Under the pieces are notes generated by a model that saw only the letters and a list, made by a program, of their open reading frames with translations, had not been told where the DNA came from and did no database searches. Source: Cinnamomum chago (lineage: Eukaryota > Streptophyta > Magnoliopsida > Laurales > Lauraceae). Taken from it: a stretch of DNA of 64,000 bases. Below are positions 47,864-58,885 of the stretch, in pieces (position 1 is the first letter of the stretch; the number at the start of each line of letters is the position of its first letter). A program made the position numbers and the translations under genes. Location of the stretch: positions 25,496,501-25,560,500 of the forward strand of contig CP142457.1 of the NCBI GenBank assembly GCA_038049695.1, read 5' to 3'.

Positions 47864-50800
47864 ATGCTTGGTCGTCGCTCTTGTCATCCAAATTTTGTTT
47901 CTTTAGATCAAAATTTAGAGCGAGCCCTTAGGAAAATTAGATCTTCTAAACACCGTTCTGCTGTCTCACACACAAATTCATTAATGGCTGAAGAAAGAAA
48001 AGAAGATGAGGCTCCACCTCTCCGACCCTTGAAGGAGCACTATACTCCTTCAGAATACGCGTCACCATCGTGTATTCAGCTGCCTGTAGTACAGGCAGCT
48101 CAATATGAAATCAAGCCCAGCACAATCAATCTGATCCCTTCTTTCTATGGCTTGAACAATGAGGACCCGTATAACCACATTGATGAGTTTTTGGTTATTT
48201 GCTCCACGGTGCGAATAAATAATTTTAGTAGTGAGGCCTTAAAATTGTTTCTCTTTCCATTTTCATTAAAGGACAAAGCCAAGTATTGGCTGAGTACTTT
48301 ACCTCCAAACTCTATCAACTCTTGGGCCCAACTACAACAAAAATTCTTGCACAAATATTTCTCTGTGGGCAAAACAAATCAGTATAGGAGATCCATCACA
48401 TCCTTCGCCCAAATCGACAGTGAACAGTTTCATGAGGCGTGGGATAGATTTAAGGATCTCCTTAGAAAGTGTCCTCATCACCAAATTGCCAAATGGCAGT
48501 TGGTGCAATTCTTTTATGATGGGCTATCACCCGAATGGCGAAACATGGTAGTAACCGCCAGTGGGGGATCAATTATGCTGAAAAATGAGGATGAGGCATG
48601 GGAACTTTTTGAGAATATGAGTGAGACATTTCAGCACCATGCCTCCACTGCTAAATTGGAGAGGCCAGCAGCCTCGATTTTGCAGAAACCTAAGGGGGTA
48701 TTAGAAATTCAGCCCTCTAATGAGCTCACAACCCAAGTGGCTGCCTTGACTCAAAAGTTAGATCAGCTGATTTCTGGGGGACAATCTCTCCAATCTTCAT
48801 CTCCCCAGCCCCCTGCTCATCAAGATGCTTGCGCTTTATGCAACAGTCCCGCTCACTTTGTAAGTGACTGTTCTGCAGCACCCCAATTTCCTGAGTTTGT
48901 GCAAGAGCAGGTGAATGCTGCACAGGGGTTCTCCAAACCGGGTAATGATCCTTATTCGAATACCTACAACCCGGGATGGCGCAGTCACCCCAATTTTTCA
49001 TGGAAGTCGCCCGGTCAGGGCACTTCTTTCTCTCAAATGGGAAATAGGCCTAACTTTCAATACAATCCTGCGGCCTATCGTTCCCAACAATCCTACCAGC
49101 CACCCAACTCTCAACCCCCTCAAAGAAACCCATCATTTGAGGAGACGGTACTGCAGGAGCTAAAGGAGCTCAAAGCAGGTAATCAACTGGTCCACTCTCA
49201 TTCTCAGTCCATAGCCAAGTTAGAGGCCCAGATGGGCCAAATAGCCAGTGCACTTAATAGAAGAGAAGAGGGTCGTTTACCTAGCCAACCCACTGTCAAC
49301 CCCAAGAATACTTTCGAGGTGGGAAGTAGCTCTCAACCTCATAACACTTATCATGAGGAGGCTAAGGTAGTTGTCACGCTGAGGAATGGGCGTGAGGTTG
49401 AGACTAGGCCCGAGGAGCCTTCGAAAATCATTAGAGAATCTGCCCCAGACCCCAAAAGCTCTAGGGTGGAAACGAGTCCCAAGGAAAAGGGAGTCAGCAC
49501 TCCCACTTCTTCATCTATCCCAGTTGAGGCACCCACTTATGTGCCTAAAGTCCCTTTCCCCACTTGTCTGGACACACCCTCTCCTTTCGGGAAAAAGGGA
49601 GCAACCATGGATGAAATGCTAGATGTGTTCAAACAAGTAAAGATCAACCTACCTTTGCTGGATGCTATCAAGCAAGTGCCTTCGTATGCAAAATTTCTAA
49701 AAGATTTGTGCACCCAGAAGCGTAAATCCAAACCCAATGTGTCCAAAAAGGTCTTGCTCACCGAGCAAGTGAGTTCCTTAATTCAGCATGACACTCCTCC
49801 GAGACTGAAAGATCCTGGCAGCCCCACTTTAACTTGTACAATTGGGAGTTACATTATTGATCATGCGTTGTTGGATCTTGGAGCTAGTGTCAATCTCTTG
49901 CCTTACTCGCTGTATGAGCAAATTGGGTTGGGTGAGTTGAAACCCACTACGGTCACCTTGCAACTTGCTGACAGATCCGTCAGGGTGCCCCGGGGTATAA
50001 TTGAGGATGTTCTTGTCAAAGTGGACAAATTTCTTTTTCCCGCTGATTTCATTGTCCTTGACACAGAACCAGTGCCAAACTTACGGAAACAAACTCCAAT
50101 CATCCTCGGCCGCCCCTTCTTGGCCACAGCTAATGCGACCATTAATTGTCGCACTGGAGTTATGGATGTTTCCTTTGGCAATATGAAAGTAAGGCTGAAT
50201 GCTTTCAAGGCCTCCCATCAGCCCCCGGAAAATGACGACTGTTTCACAGTCGATGTTGTTGATGAGCTAGTTGATGAAGCCCTCCCTTATGTTTTAACTG
50301 AGGACCCCTTAGAGGCTTGCTTATCCCATTTTAGCTTTGATGAGTATGATGTTGACCAATCGATTACCGAGGTCAATGCCCTTTTGGATGAGGTAGCTAT
50401 GCTGGATTTTCCCCTGTGGAGAGCAAAGATCGAACACCTACCTCCACTCTCTAAAGCACCAGCCCCTCCCTCGATTGAAGTTCCTCCCAAACTTGAGTTA
50501 AAACAACTTCCTGCTACACTCAAGTATGTCTATCTTGGACCAAAGGATACTTTGCCAGTCATCATTGCTTCTGATCTATCTGATGATCAGGAAAGTCAGC
50601 TCTTGGATGTGTTACAAGAGCACAAATGTGCAATCGGCTGGTCTGTAGCCGATTTGAAAGGCATTGACCCCTCCATCTGCATGCACCGCATTCATTGTGA
50701 AGATGACGCGAAACCGTCACGTGAATTGCAACGTCGTTTAAATCCTAACATGAAAGAGATGGTCATGAAAGAAGTACTGAAGCTTCTTGATGCGGGTATT

Positions 50801-53407
50801 ATATACCCAATTTCTGACAGCAAGTGGGTGAGCCCTACTCAAGTGGTGCCCAAGAAGTCTGGCATCACGGTTGTGGAAAATGAGAACGGAGAACTAATTC
50901 CCACACGTACCACTACTGGGTGGCGCGTGTGCATTGATTACCGAAAGTTGAATTCCATGACCCGAAAGGACCATTTTCCCCTACCTTTCATTGACCAGAT
51001 CTTAGAAAGGTTAGCTGGGCAAGAGTTTTATTGTTTCCTGGATGGTTATTCTGGATATAACCAAGTGGCCGTCTACCCCGATGATCAGGAGAAAACAACT
51101 TTCACGTGTCCTTTCGGTACATTCGCTTACCGGAGGATGCCATTCGGACTCTGTAATGCACCCGCGACTTTTCAACGGTGTATGATGTCTATCTTCTCCG
51201 ACATGGTGGAGAAATTCTTAGAGGTGTTCATGGATGATTTCTCTGTTTTCGGACCTTCCTTTGATGAATGTCTCTATAATTTGGCAAAGGTGCTGAAACG
51301 TTGTACCGAGACAAACTTGGTCTTGAGTTGGGAGAAAAGTCATTTCATGGTGCGAGAGGGCATCGTTTTGGGGCACATCGTCTTTGCTAGAGGCATTGAG
51401 GTGGATAAGGCTAAGGTTGATCTGATATCCAAACTTCCACCTCCCTCAACGGTTAAGCAAGTCCGTTCCTTTTTAGGGCATGCAGGGTTTTACCGTAGAT
51501 TCATTAAAGACTTTAGTAAGATCTCTAGACCCTTGTGCACATTGCTCACCAAGGAGGCCTCGTTTGACTTTAACGAGGCTTGTATGCAAGCTTTTGAAAA
51601 GCTGCGGGAGGCCTTGTCTACCGCCCCTATCATTCAGTCACCGGATTGGGCCCATCCGTTTGAGATTATGTGCGATGCTTCCGACTATGCAGTCGGAGCA
51701 GTCCTGGGCCAACGGGTGAACAAGGTTCCACATGTTGTCTATTATGCTAGCAAAACCCTCTCCGATGCCCAACTGAATTACACTACAACGGAGAAGGAAT
51801 TGTTGGCTGTTGTGTTTGCCTTGGATAAATTTCGGTCTTATCTGTTAGGATCGAAAGTTATAGTGTTCACAGATCATGCTGCGTTACGGTACTTGTTGTC
51901 GAAAAAGGACACTAAGCCAAGATTGATTCGGTGGATTCTTTTACTTCAAGAATTCGATTTTGAGATTCGGGACAAGAAGGGTTCCGAAAACAGTGTAGCT
52001 GACCACCTATCCCGGATCTTGGTGAACACCACGGAAGACACCTTACCCTTACATGACTCATTCCCAGATGAGCAATTGCTTATGGTGTCCCAAAATCGCC
52101 CCCCCTGGTATGCTCATATTGTAAATTATCTGGCAGTGGGGGCAATTCCTTCAAATTGGTCCAAGCAAGACAAGGATCGTTTCTTCTCCCAAGTAAAGAT
52201 GTATTTTTGGGAGGATCCTGAACTTTTCAAGTTCTGTCCAGACCAAGTGATTAGGAGGTGTGTACCTGAGAGTGAATTTAACAGTATCCTTACTTTCTGT
52301 CACTCTCTTGCGTGTGGAGGACATTTCAGTGGGAAGAAAACTGCTGCAAAAGTGTTACAGAGTGGCTTCTATTGGCCCTCTCTTTTTCGAGATGCACATC
52401 AGTTTTGCAAAACTTGTTTGCGCTGTCAGCAAACAGGTAACATGTCTAGGAGAAACATGATGCCCCTACAGCCGATTTTGATTGTAGAACTTTTTGATGT
52501 TTGGGGTATCGATTTTATGGGACCGTTTCCGCCGTCTTTTGGTTTTCAATACATTCTAGTGGCGGTTGATTACGTGTCCAAGTGGGTGGAAGCGGCTGCT
52601 ACAAAGACTAATGACCACAAAGTTGTGGTCAACTTCCTGCAGAGCAATATTTTTAGTCGTTTTGGCTGTCCGCGAGCAATAATAAGTGATGAGGGAACCC
52701 ACTTCGTGAATAAACACTTTGAGGCGCTGGTTAAGAAATACTCCATCACACATAAGGTAGCTACACCTTATCATCCACAAACCAGCGGCCAAGTCGAAGT
52801 GACCAATAGGGAAGTCAAGCGTATTTTGGAAAAAATGGTCAAACCCGACCGCAAAGATTGGTCGTTGCGGTTAAATGATGCCTTATGGGCTTACCGTACT
52901 GCATATAAGACCCCAATTGGTATGTCCCCATATCGATTAGTGTTCGGCAAGCCCTGCCACTTGCCCGTGGAACTCGAGCACCGCGCCATGTGGGCTATCA
53001 AGCAATTCAATTTCGATATGGCCGCTGCCGGTTCTACTCGAAAACTCCAACTCAATGAGTTGGAAGAGATTCGGAACGAAGCCTACATGAGTTCAAAAAT
53101 TTACAAGGCTCGGACTAAAGCTTTTCATGACAAACACATTTTGCGAAAATCCTTTGAGTCTAATCAGAAAGTTTGGCTTTTCAATTCCAAATTGCGTCTC
53201 TTTCCAGGTAAATTGCGGTCACGGTGGGATGGACCGTATGTGGTGACCAAAGTTTTTGACCATGGTGCAGTAGAAATTCGCAACCCCAACACGGGGGGTT
53301 TTCTCAAGGTCAATGGTCAACGGTTGAAACCCTATATAGAGGATATTACTACAGGTGAAGTGGTGGAGTCCATTGCTTTAATGGACCCATCCTATTCTAT
53401 GGGCTGA
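47864..53407 (+). CDS. Athila gag-pol polyprotein (1847 aa, uninterrupted)
   Basis: The first ATG in the frame is at 47864; an in-frame ATG at about residue 42 ([12 protein letters not shown]) is an alternative. Order of domains: capsid-type gag (about 85-230, [17 protein letters not shown]), a CCHC zinc knuckle (C323, C326, H331, C336), and an aspartic protease with [12 protein letters not shown] (D671; DLGAS instead of the usual DTG/DSG). Then reverse transcriptase with D1060 ([11 protein letters not shown]) and D1124-D1125 (FMDDFSVFG), RNase H (D1271, [13 protein letters not shown]), and integrase with HHCC finger ([15 protein letters not shown]) and DDE residues ([27 protein letters not shown]). 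No chromodomain follows the integrase, as expected for Athila. No stop or frameshift interrupts it, so full activity is possible. Confidence 0.95.
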   Translation: MLGRRSCHPNFVSLDQNLERALRKIRSSKHRSAVSHTNSLMAEERKEDEAPPLRPLKEHYTPSEYASPSCIQLPVVQAAQYEIKPSTINLIPSFYGLNNEDPYNHIDEFLVICSTVRINNFSSEALKLFLFPFSLKDKAKYWLSTLPPNSINSWAQLQQKFLHKYFSVGKTNQYRRSITSFAQIDSEQFHEAWDRFKDLLRKCPHHQIAKWQLVQFFYDGLSPEWRNMVVTASGGSIMLKNEDEAWELFENMSETFQHHASTAKLERPAASILQKPKGVLEIQPSNELTTQVAALTQKLDQLISGGQSLQSSSPQPPAHQDACALCNSPAHFVSDCSAAPQFPEFVQEQVNAAQGFSKPGNDPYSNTYNPGWRSHPNFSWKSPGQGTSFSQMGNRPNFQYNPAAYRSQQSYQPPNSQPPQRNPSFEETVLQELKELKAGNQLVHSHSQSIAKLEAQMGQIASALNRREEGRLPSQPTVNPKNTFEVGSSSQPHNTYHEEAKVVVTLRNGREVETRPEEPSKIIRESAPDPKSSRVETSPKEKGVSTPTSSSIPVEAPTYVPKVPFPTCLDTPSPFGKKGATMDEMLDVFKQVKINLPLLDAIKQVPSYAKFLKDLCTQKRKSKPNVSKKVLLTEQVSSLIQHDTPPRLKDPGSPTLTCTIGSYIIDHALLDLGASVNLLPYSLYEQIGLGELKPTTVTLQLADRSVRVPRGIIEDVLVKVDKFLFPADFIVLDTEPVPNLRKQTPIILGRPFLATANATINCRTGVMDVSFGNMKVRLNAFKASHQPPENDDCFTVDVVDELVDEALPYVLTEDPLEACLSHFSFDEYDVDQSITEVNALLDEVAMLDFPLWRAKIEHLPPLSKAPAPPSIEVPPKLELKQLPATLKYVYLGPKDTLPVIIASDLSDDQESQLLDVLQEHKCAIGWSVADLKGIDPSICMHRIHCEDDAKPSRELQRRLNPNMKEMVMKEVLKLLDAGIIYPISDSKWVSPTQVVPKKSGITVVENENGELIPTRTTTGWRVCIDYRKLNSMTRKDHFPLPFIDQILERLAGQEFYCFLDGYSGYNQVAVYPDDQEKTTFTCPFGTFAYRRMPFGLCNAPATFQRCMMSIFSDMVEKFLEVFMDDFSVFGPSFDECLYNLAKVLKRCTETNLVLSWEKSHFMVREGIVLGHIVFARGIEVDKAKVDLISKLPPPSTVKQVRSFLGHAGFYRRFIKDFSKISRPLCTLLTKEASFDFNEACMQAFEKLREALSTAPIIQSPDWAHPFEIMCDASDYAVGAVLGQRVNKVPHVVYYASKTLSDAQLNYTTTEKELLAVVFALDKFRSYLLGSKVIVFTDHAALRYLLSKKDTKPRLIRWILLLQEFDFEIRDKKGSENSVADHLSRILVNTTEDTLPLHDSFPDEQLLMVSQNRPPWYAHIVNYLAVGAIPSNWSKQDKDRFFSQVKMYFWEDPELFKFCPDQVIRRCVPESEFNSILTFCHSLACGGHFSGKKTAAKVLQSGFYWPSLFRDAHQFCKTCLRCQQTGNMSRRNMMPLQPILIVELFDVWGIDFMGPFPPSFGFQYILVAVDYVSKWVEAAATKTNDHKVVVNFLQSNIFSRFGCPRAIISDEGTHFVNKHFEALVKKYSITHKVATPYHPQTSGQVEVTNREVKRILEKMVKPDRKDWSLRLNDALWAYRTAYKTPIGMSPYRLVFGKPCHLPVELEHRAMWAIKQFNFDMAAAGSTRKLQLNELEEIRNEAYMSSKIYKARTKAFHDKHILRKSFESNQKVWLFNSKLRLFPGKLRSRWDGPYVVTKVFDHGAVEIRNPNTGGFLKVNGQRLKPYIEDITTGEVVESIALMDPSYSMG

Positions 53408-53592
53408 AAATACTTGACGTCTGGCTGACGACGTTAAAACAAGCTCTTGCGGGAGGAAACCCGAGTTTAGTTAGAGTCGTAGCATAGGTGTTATTGTCTT
53501 TTCGTCCTTTTTGTTGTTAATTTTGAGTCCATTTTGAGTCCACTAGGGAGTGGGATACCTTTAGGTAGTGAGTCCTAGCTATGAGGGCTAAC

Positions 53593-53620
<28 letters not shown>
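53593..53620 (+). repeat. 28-nt poly(A) tract in element interior
   Basis: Follows the gag-pol 3' region. Further runs of similar length lie at 53891-53916 and 54455-54480. Their similar lengths and boundary positions divide the spacer into blocks. Confidence 0.9.
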
Positions 53621-53623
<3 letters not shown>

Positions 53624-53625
53624 CC

Positions 53626-53880
53626 AGCGTCTGGACGCCCGGAATGTGTAAATAAGCCATTGCTCTCTGGAATGGGCGTCTGGACGCCCGAAATGAAGAA
53701 AAAGGTCAAAAGGTTCTGGAATGGGGCGTCCGGACGCCCCACCTGGGCGTCTGGACGCCCGGATTTTTTTTTAAATACATTGCTCTCTGCCTGGTGGCGT
53801 CCGGACGCCCCACCTGGGCGTCTGGACGCCCGGATTTTTTCAAAAACAGCATGCTCTCTGCCTTGTGGCGTCTGGACGCC
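53626..53880. repeat. seven GGGCGTCYGGACGCCC palindromes in direct-repeat array
   Basis: Copies at 53626, 53674, 53724, 53745, 53796, 53816 and 53867. The 53724 copy GGGCGTCCGGACGCCC is a perfect 16-bp palindrome; the others change one base at the centre or lose outer bases. They are embedded in about 70-bp units that also carry TTGCTCTCTG and CCACCTG. Such GC density contrasts with the poly(A) tracts on both sides. Confidence 0.9.
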
Positions 53881-54479
53881 GGAAAATCCGAAAAAAAAAA
53901 AAAAAAAAAAAAAAAACGTGGGGCATCTTTAGGACTGCTAGGGCAGCCCTTTCCCCACTTTCTTGTCTTCTTCTTCAAACCCTCATTCTTCTCCCAACCC
54001 ACTTTCTTTCCCTCCCCCAACCACCCTCATCACAACATACATCTCTACTCTCCTCCTCCACTTTTCTCCACCACCATTACCCACCATTACCCTCCTCTCC
54101 TTCCCCTCTTCCATTCTACCCCATTCTTCTACTACACAAGTGTCACCGGAACCCACTTTCCCGCCGGCAACCTCCATACTTTCCGGCTAAATCTACCGGC
54201 ACTCGCGGCTCTCCACCAAAGTAGCACCCTTGGGTTCTCATCCCAACGAGCTCCTCTACGCGCCGGCGGTCTCCACTTCTCTCCGGCGAACTTTTCCGGT
54301 CGTCTTCTCCTGCGACTTCACCGGAGCTCCGGCGAGAAAAAAATTGTGGGTAAAATTTCTTTTTACTTGTCTTTCCTTATTGTTCTTTCTCTTCGTTCTT
54401 TTGCACTTGTGTTGAGTTAGTGTAGGTTGTTTTTCCTTTTACAGTTTATTTTCCAAAAAAAAAAAAAAAAAAAAAAAAA
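53854..54479 (+). promoter_or_regulatory. ATG-free leader of the env-position gene, with candidate intron
   Basis: About 626 nt of the sense strand contain no ATG. The part 53930-54340 is CT- and C-rich and strongly resembles a plant 5' UTR. A candidate intron at 54350-54444 starts GTAAAATTTC, has a T-rich body and ends CCTTTTACAG. The exon then continues TTTATTTTCC and a 25-A run directly to the start codon. This suggests a separate or spliced mRNA for the second gene. A promoter would have to lie in or before the palindrome array. Confidence 0.55.
54350..54444 (+). other. candidate leader intron (95 bp)
   Basis: The donor TGTGG/GTAAAA and acceptor TTTTACAG/TTTA are good plant splice sites flanking a U-rich body. 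An alternative acceptor GTGTAG lies at 54425. Splicing is inferred from sequence only. Confidence 0.5.
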
Positions 54480-55706
54480 ATGTTTCGAAGAGGGAGAAGT
54501 AAGTCAAAGGCCCCTGCAGATGAGGGATCCTCAAATCCACAACCACCCAAATGGAGTGCACCCACTCCAACTGTTGAGCAACCATCTGAAGAATGGGCCA
54601 ATCGACCCTTAGACAAGCAGACTACATTTGACTTAAATTTTTTTGAAGCCGACCAATCCACACGTTGGGCGGTTCAGCAATTACGTCTGCGTCGATGGTC
54701 GTCTCTTTGTGGACCTTTTCCCCCGGCGTACCCCCGTTTGGTACGCCTCTTCTACCAACACTTGGAAATTACGGGGCAGAATAACGATGTCTTGTCCTCC
54801 ACCATTGATGGACATGACATTGCTGTAACCGAGGAGGACATTGCTCATGCCCTCGGGAGTCACCCCAATGCAGCTAACTTTCCTTTTTTTCCAGCCACCC
54901 CCACTGTGACCAGTATTACCAATGAGATGTGTGGGGGTCGGTTTAGCAAGGCGAACTACACGAGCACTCGTCATAGTTACCTACCACAACGGATGTGGCT
55001 GATTGATCAGGTGTTGCGTGTAAATGCCTTCCCCACGCATCACAAGGATGAGAGGAGGGGGGACTTCCTAGTGACTTTGTATGCTGTCCATGCTGGATAC
55101 GCGGGAGAGATACCGCGTATGATTTTTCGAGAATTGTGCAAAGTCTGTAGGCTCTTTACAGAGTCTAAAAAAGACCCAGAGAAGAAGAGACCGTTGCCCT
55201 TCCCTCACTTGATCACCATGTTACTTCTCTCTCGTTCGGGTCCATTACTCTCTCAGGTCCCCTTCCACATCTCACCTACTGAGGAGTCTCTCCCATGTTC
55301 TGACATCTACGGTGAGGTGCGATGGACACAGAGTGTCCAGACCATAATGCGTCATATGCAGCACGCTCGCCCTGCCATGATGCCAGGAGTAGACGCACCG
55401 GTGATTGAGCCACCGGTGCCACCTCAAGCCCCTCCGGTTGTACACCCTCCTGCGGGGCCACCTGATCCATTTCACATGACCTATGCCCAGTACGAGGCTA
55501 TTCTCCAAGGTCAGCAGGCCCTCCAATCCCGTCAGATGACCTTTGAGTCCCGCTTTGAGGAAATTGCCACTCGCACGACAGACTCTCTTTTCGAAATGCG
55601 ATCTTTAATGAGAGGTCTGCGTGGCCTTTCCCCTCCTCACAGAGATGATCACATGCATGACAGAGGAGAAGGGACTAGCCATGGCAGGGATGAGGAGGAT
55701 GATTAA
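54480..55706 (+). CDS. Athila env-position protein (408 aa)
   Basis: The ATG immediately follows a poly(A) run and the frame ends at TAA 55706. The N-terminal part (about 40-280) has the fold signature seen in the second frame of Athila elements and annotated as a plant transposon-associated domain: ADQSTRWAVQQLRLRRWSSL, PAYPRLVRLFYQHLEITGQN, STIDGHDIAVTEEDIAHALG. A proline-rich linker (EPPVPPQAPPVVHPPAGPPD) and an acidic His/Arg-rich tail follow. No signal peptide or convincing membrane span is visible, so an envelope role is not supported; a structural or nucleic-acid-associated role is equally possible. The frame is intact. Confidence 0.8.
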   Translation: MFRRGRSKSKAPADEGSSNPQPPKWSAPTPTVEQPSEEWANRPLDKQTTFDLNFFEADQSTRWAVQQLRLRRWSSLCGPFPPAYPRLVRLFYQHLEITGQNNDVLSSTIDGHDIAVTEEDIAHALGSHPNAANFPFFPATPTVTSITNEMCGGRFSKANYTSTRHSYLPQRMWLIDQVLRVNAFPTHHKDERRGDFLVTLYAVHAGYAGEIPRMIFRELCKVCRLFTESKKDPEKKRPLPFPHLITMLLLSRSGPLLSQVPFHISPTEESLPCSDIYGEVRWTQSVQTIMRHMQHARPAMMPGVDAPVIEPPVPPQAPPVVHPPAGPPDPFHMTYAQYEAILQGQQALQSRQMTFESRFEEIATRTTDSLFEMRSLMRGLRGLSPPHRDDHMHDRGEGTSHGRDEEDD

Positions 55707-57173
55707 GTTGTTTATTTCGCTTTTTAGGGAGCCTTTTCTTTTTCGCTTCTATAGTTGTGTTTCTAGATTGGTGCTAACCTTTTGCAGGTTCTTTAGTGCA
55801 AGTTGGGGGGTCTACCCGACTTTTCTTTACTGTGCATCATTTTAGTCAGCACCACCCAGGTGATATCCCTCCTTCTCCTTTACTCTTCTTGTCCTTTATC
55901 TTTTATTGTTTGTTTAACATTGTGGACACTGTTACATTCAGTTGGGGGGTGGGGTATGACCTTGGGCGTAGTTTAGGGGTAGTTTTAGCAGTTTTATTTC
56001 TGTTTGCTTGTTTTCTTTTATTTGTCTTTTCTTTTTCCTTGTTTTTTTTTTCCTTTAAAAAAAAAAAAAAAGCTTTTGCTTAATTTTGGTAGTCTTTCGG
56101 GAGATTTCCAACCGGGTTTTTATGAAACGAAGATACCCTATTTTGGAAACTTTTTGTGAGGAAAAAGAGAAATGGTTCACTATCTTGTTTTAGGAAAGGG
56201 TTTTTGAGAAAGTGTTGAATTATTGATCTCTCACTTAACATGTATTATATAGAAAATTTGAAATGTGAAGCTATGATTTCCATACCAGTGAAAAATTCAG
56301 AGCAAATATGATGGAAAGCTGACCCTCGGTCATACTGAAGTCGGGCATATGGAAAGGGCTACCTATTGTTAGGGACCACAAAAAAAAGAAAAAAATAATA
56401 ATTTGTGACTAGTTTGGGTTCGTAGCCTTTTTAACTCGAGCTAGTAAGCCCATAGGGGTATTGCCATACCTAGTGCCCTAAGGACATCTGTCTTGGGAGT
56501 CATTGGCTGAATGTTCGTTACATGGGTTAATTAGAAAGCTTAAGGGACCTAGGCATTGCACAGTCATTTCTTAAAAAAAAATAAAAAAATAAAAAAAATA
56601 AAAAAAATAAAAAGAAAAAATAAATAAATAAATAAAATCAAAATAGTGTTGTCCTTTGAAAAACAATAGTGTGAAAGCCACCACAAATGCCTTGAGAGGA
56701 ATCATGTCAACTTTTACTGAGGTTCGGTGGCCCAACATTTCGAAAGAACAAGATGTGTTTTCACGGAAATTTTTAGTGAATCGTTTTATGCTTTCATGTT
56801 TCTATATGTACACACCTTCCACTGTGCACGATCAATTTTTCCAGCATGATTTTGAGGATTTCTGACCAAAAGATAGGATTTGTGAACCACATTTGAGTGT
56901 GTATTGAAAACCCCAAAAATCAGGAATATCCGGTGTTCGTGGATACCTTGGTGGAAAATGCTCCCTGTTTTTATATTATGTTTTAGGAATTTTGTGGGTA
57001 GATTCACTGCAAACCCTCACGAGACTATAACTCGTCCTCTAAGGGGAACTTAGAGGTTTAAAGGCTTGCTGCACATGCTAAGTGCAGCCGTGCTCCCTAC
57101 GAAAGTGGCCTTAGTTAGTTTTCTTGTTGTTTTAGCTTTGCTCGAGGTCTAGCAAAGTGTAAGTTGGGGGGTG
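55707..57173 (+). other. Athila 3' non-coding region with polypurine-like motifs
   Basis: No frame of note. The G-run AGTTGGGGGGT occurs near 55801, again (CAGTTGGGGGGTGGGG) near 55940 and finally as the true polypurine tract AAGTTGGGGGGTG at 57161-57173, next to the 3' LTR. An A-rich AAATA stretch lies at 56572-56636. Confidence 0.75.
57161..57173 (+). promoter_or_regulatory. polypurine tract for plus-strand priming
   Basis: AAGTTGGGGGGTG directly abuts the 3' LTR start TGATGAG. Confidence 0.85.
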
Positions 57174-58541
57174 TGATGAGAACCTAAAAGATACATTTTA
57201 GGCCCCTTAATGAGGACTTGGTTATACCGTCGATAGAGATTAATTAGCTTAATTATGTTAGTTTATTGATTGTAGGTATTACAAAGGCAAGGAGAGAAAT
57301 TCAAAGCTAAAATGGAAGAAATCTCACAAAGCATGACAAAGAAGGAGTTGCAAGTAAGAAAGCTGCCAAATATGGGAAGAGACTCAAATAAGAAAGCAAA
57401 GCAAGAGTCCAAACATGCCTTGGACATCCAACATGGGTCCCACTCACCCCATAGCATGCCAACATGGAAGGTCTTCTAATTACACTAGTATTCTCGGAAT
57501 TTTCAGAGGCAGCAACTTGAAATGGTCATAACTTTCAACTCGAGTGTCGGATTCATGAAATCTATATACCGTTGGAAAGCTCTTTTCGAGTAGATATCCG
57601 TGGAGTCCAAGATTGTATAAATCGGAGCTATATCGAGGGAGATATGACCTCGTGAAGTTCGCTGTGATGACCAGTGGGCCCGGACCCGACGGGAATCCGA
57701 CTCCTACACGAATTGAAGACCTTTTTCACCCCAAAACTTATAAATAAGAGCCCAAACTCGTTTTTGGGGATATTCACATCTTGGGGAAAAGGTCTGAAGA
57801 AGGTTTTGGAGCTTTTGAGAGCGTAGCCATGGCGATTTCATCAGAGATTCTTCGCCAATCATCTTCCATGCGTAACTAATTCCTCATCTTTGGGTTGCGA
57901 TGAAGCCCTAACCTTTTGTTTATGGTGATGTATAGGTTTAGGGTTTATTTTAAACGCTTTTGATTATATGACAAGATGCTAATCCATTGAATGAATTTTA
58001 TGAATGCAATATTTCTTTCTTTGGTATTTTAATCTTGTAGATTTGAATACTAAGTCATATAATGATGCTTGAATGAATGTGCTTGTTAGATTTAGGATAA
58101 TCTATGCCATAGAAATAGGTTATGCCCTGATTTACACCCACATCCTTTATTTATTGACTCTGAAGGTTTGTAACCAAGACGAGTCTCTGTAGCGTTGACA
58201 GTAAAACCCGAGGCCTATACTTGCCATTGTGCGAGGTTAGAGTGGATTCGTGCCCTTAGATCTTTTCTCTGATTGAATCAAAGTTTTCTTTAATTTGTTA
58301 ATTTAGAAATTGTTAATTTAGAATTTGCAAACCAATCAGCCCATTACTTCGTTTTCTAATAGGATTAGTTTAATAATCAGAACTTTATTTTCCAATAGAA
58401 TTAGTTTAGGAATTTAGGAAACAGCGCAACTTAGCCTTTTTGTCCCAGTGGATACGATACTCGGTTAACATCTCTGCTTTTACAAGCGGAGATAATAGCG
58501 GAGAATAATTTATAATTGCAACCCTATTCTAGGATTGGTCA
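57174..58541 (+). repeat. 3' LTR (1368 bp)
   Basis: Same length and ends as the 5' LTR, six transitions apart. Its TATA box at 57739-57746 points at the F-box gene that starts 9 bp after the LTR end. Confidence 0.95.
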
Positions 58542-58546
58542 GTACT
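58542..58546. repeat. GTACT target-site duplication, right copy
   Basis: Exact repeat of 46195-46199, ending three bases before the F-box ATG at 58550. Confidence 0.95.
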
Positions 58547-58549
58547 GGT

Positions 58550-58885
58550 ATGCAGAAAATGATGAAAAGAAGAAAGAAGTTGAATACTATTACTAGTAAT
58601 ATCTTGTTTCTCCCTCATGAAATGCTTGCATCAATCCTAGCTTCTGTTGCTTCTTCCTCCATCTTTGATCTCATTGATGCTAAATTAGTGTAAGTTGCTT
58701 TCCTGATCTTTCTTCAACAAGTAGTTTTTTTTTTTTTTTGGTTGAGATCTCTTAATTCATTATTTTTGGAGTTTAGTTTGCTGTTTTACTGATATGTTTA
58801 CTTTGGGTTCTATTACAGATGCAAGCAATTTTCAGAAGCATGGTCGTTTCTTCTGTCAAGCACTGGTGAATGGAAAGAATTCTAA
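58550..58885 (+). CDS. short F-box protein gene, two exons, LTR insertion at its start
   Basis: Exon 58550-58689 begins MQKMMKRRKKLNTITSNILF and continues LPHEMLASILASVASSSIFD and LIDAKLV. A GT..AG intron follows, then exon 58819-58885 gives CKQFSEAWSFLLSSTGEWKE, F and TAA. The LPxEMLxxILxxVAxxSxxDLxxAKLxCK pattern is the F-box of a plant family close to At2g35280-like proteins, the part that binds SKP1/ASK in SCF ubiquitin ligases. Relatives usually continue well beyond this, so the 68-residue product lacks the substrate-binding part and may be a truncated copy or a dominant F-box-only protein. The retrotransposon sits between promoter and ATG. Confidence 0.6.

Larger units (their letters stand above)
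46200..58541 (+). mobile_element. complete Athila-type Gypsy LTR retrotransposon, 12.3 kb
   Basis: It has all parts in order: 5' LTR, primer site, gag-pol frame, palindrome-rich spacer, ATG-free leader, env-position frame, long 3' non-coding region, polypurine tract and 3' LTR. The borders are fixed by the GTACT duplication and TGATGAG..GGTCA ends. The tRNA-Asp primer site, the GVEVD-type AT-rich RT branch (MDDFSVFG) and a post-pol frame identify the Athila lineage. The LTRs differ by only six transitions in 1368 bp and the coding frames are unbroken, so it is young and may be autonomous. Inserting it separated an F-box gene from its upstream region. Confidence 0.95.

Noticed and set aside
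53626..53880. CRISPR-like array
   Set aside because: Palindromic repeats with short spacing in a plant retrotransposon; spacers are not unique and the context is eukaryotic.
53794..54420. 208-codon open frame across the Athila leader
   Set aside because: It has no ATG start and translates poly(A) runs and palindromes into low-complexity peptide; better explained as untranslated leader.
54480..55706. Viral-type envelope glycoprotein
   Set aside because: There is no signal peptide, no convincing membrane span and no cysteine-rich ectodomain; only the position resembles env.
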